The position numbers were made by a program, and so were the translations under genes. Below, piece after piece: positions 6,458 through 7,042 of a stretch of DNA of 7,042 nt. The stretch is from Candidatus Omnitrophota bacterium (GTDB lineage: Bacteria; Omnitrophota; Gorgyraeia; Gygaellales; Profunditerraquicolaceae): assembly GCA_020061545.1 (NCBI GenBank), contig JAGUYA010000155.1, forward strand, positions 1-7,042, written 5' to 3'. Below the pieces are notes generated by a model that saw only the letters and a program-made list of their open reading frames with translations, was not told the origin of the DNA and made no database searches. Position 1 is the stretch's first letter. Every line of letters begins with the position of its first letter.

Positions 6458-7042
6458 CTAACTTATCAGGCCCTTCAGCTTCTTTGCCAATAGTTTATTT
6501 TCCATAGATTGCAACATACGGCTACATCTTAAACAATCTGGGGGGTGGGCGATTCTTTATCATAAGTTCTCTTAACTTATTGAAGTAATCACCAAACCAA
6601 ATTGCTTCCAAATTTTCTTGTAATATATTGCATTCGCTTTCTTGAAAATTACAACAAGGACCTATATCTCCATTGAATAGATTACTATATGATACCAAGG
6701 TTTAAGGCAATAAGAATCAGAAATACCTACCTCGCCTCCAATCGTTCTATCATCGCAACAATGAATATCAGATTTTATTTCGCTATTACTCAGATTAAAG
6801 TAATTCTTAATTAAATCTTCGATGTTACTACTAATATTTAATCGCCCCGCTGTCTCTTTTGCTTCCCTAAGATACTTGATTATTATGTTAAAGGGTATAT
6901 TATTTAAATCAAAATTCTGCATTTTCTCTGAATGAATTACTACAGGGAGAAGAGTCACATGGTGACCAAAACAATCTTTTGCTAACTTAAATATGTTAGG
7001 CAGATTATGCAAATTCTTAGCACTGACTACGGTAATGCAAGC
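6458..7042 (-). CDS. Radical SAM/SPASM protein, 3' part, with two single-base frameshifts
   Basis: The frame is open at the right edge, so the N-terminus with the CxxxCxxC [4Fe-4S]-SAM motif lies outside the window. The visible part begins CITVVSAKNLHNLPNIF, typical of the late barrel of radical SAM enzymes, and continues to CLKPWYHIVIYS (6709-6674). The frame then hits TAG at 6664-6662. If one base is added near 6673, it reads on as NGDIGPCCNFQ, then EAIWFGDYFNKLREL, up to a run of six Cs (minus strand, 6545-6540). Removing one C gives PPPDCLRCSRML and a natural stop TAG at 6460-6458. The restored protein has the full SPASM pattern: CLKPW, G-D-I-G-PCC, IW, LREL and DCLRC, cysteines that bind auxiliary Fe-S clusters. 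As deposited it ends at 6662 and would lose this. Sequencing error or recent gene decay are both possible. Its substrate is unknown; the neighbours suggest a role in glycan or envelope synthesis. Confidence 0.8.

Noticed and set aside
6540..6677. Programmed frameshifting in the SPASM gene
   Set aside because: Two opposite shifts would be needed with no classic slippery heptamer or obvious stimulatory structure; indel error or gene decay is simpler.

Overview
The window is AT-rich (roughly one third G+C by eye) and carries seven genes, all on the minus strand and separated by at most about 60 bases. It reads as one stretch of a longer operon, because genes run off both ends. No rRNA, tRNA, CRISPR array, insertion sequence or integration site is visible. 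The code is standard: TGA is used as a stop. The gene content (radical SAM/SPASM protein, heptosyltransferase-like GT9, GT2, GT4, GT39-like membrane protein, anchored glycosidase) suggests a Gram-negative-type bacterium making a surface glycan. A deep-branching environmental lineage such as Omnitrophota would fit, but this is a guess from gene style and not a phylogenetic result.

In transcription order (right to left) the layout is as follows. The 3' part of a radical SAM/SPASM gene lies at 7042-6458 and is broken by two compensating single-base frameshifts. A GT9 heptosyltransferase-like enzyme follows at 6430-5489. Next come a GT2 enzyme with rhamnosyltransferase-like motifs (5426-4458) and a GT4 enzyme (4448-3111). 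A large polytopic GT39/PMT-like glycosyltransferase occupies 3056-1407. It ends 5 bases before the ATG of a short secreted protein (1401-976) that looks like the first third of a TIM-barrel glycoside hydrolase. Last is a membrane-anchored GH5-like glycoside hydrolase (941 to beyond base 1), which still has both catalytic glutamates.

A plausible reading is an assembly line for a cell-surface polysaccharide or glycolipid. The three soluble glycosyltransferases would build a glycan on the cytoplasmic side, and the GT39-like protein would add a sugar from a lipid-linked donor outside the membrane. The anchored GH5-like enzyme would trim or release product in the periplasm, by analogy with the hydrolases in exopolysaccharide operons such as psl. 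No polymerase, flippase or ABC exporter is in the window. The sugar donors, the acceptor and the final product cannot be read from the sequence.

The points most worth a second look are the anchored GH5-like gene cut by the left edge, the truncated hydrolase remnant beside it, the doubly frameshifted SPASM gene, and the non-canonical motifs of the GT9, GT2 and GT39-like enzymes. I do not see a clearly undescribed system here.
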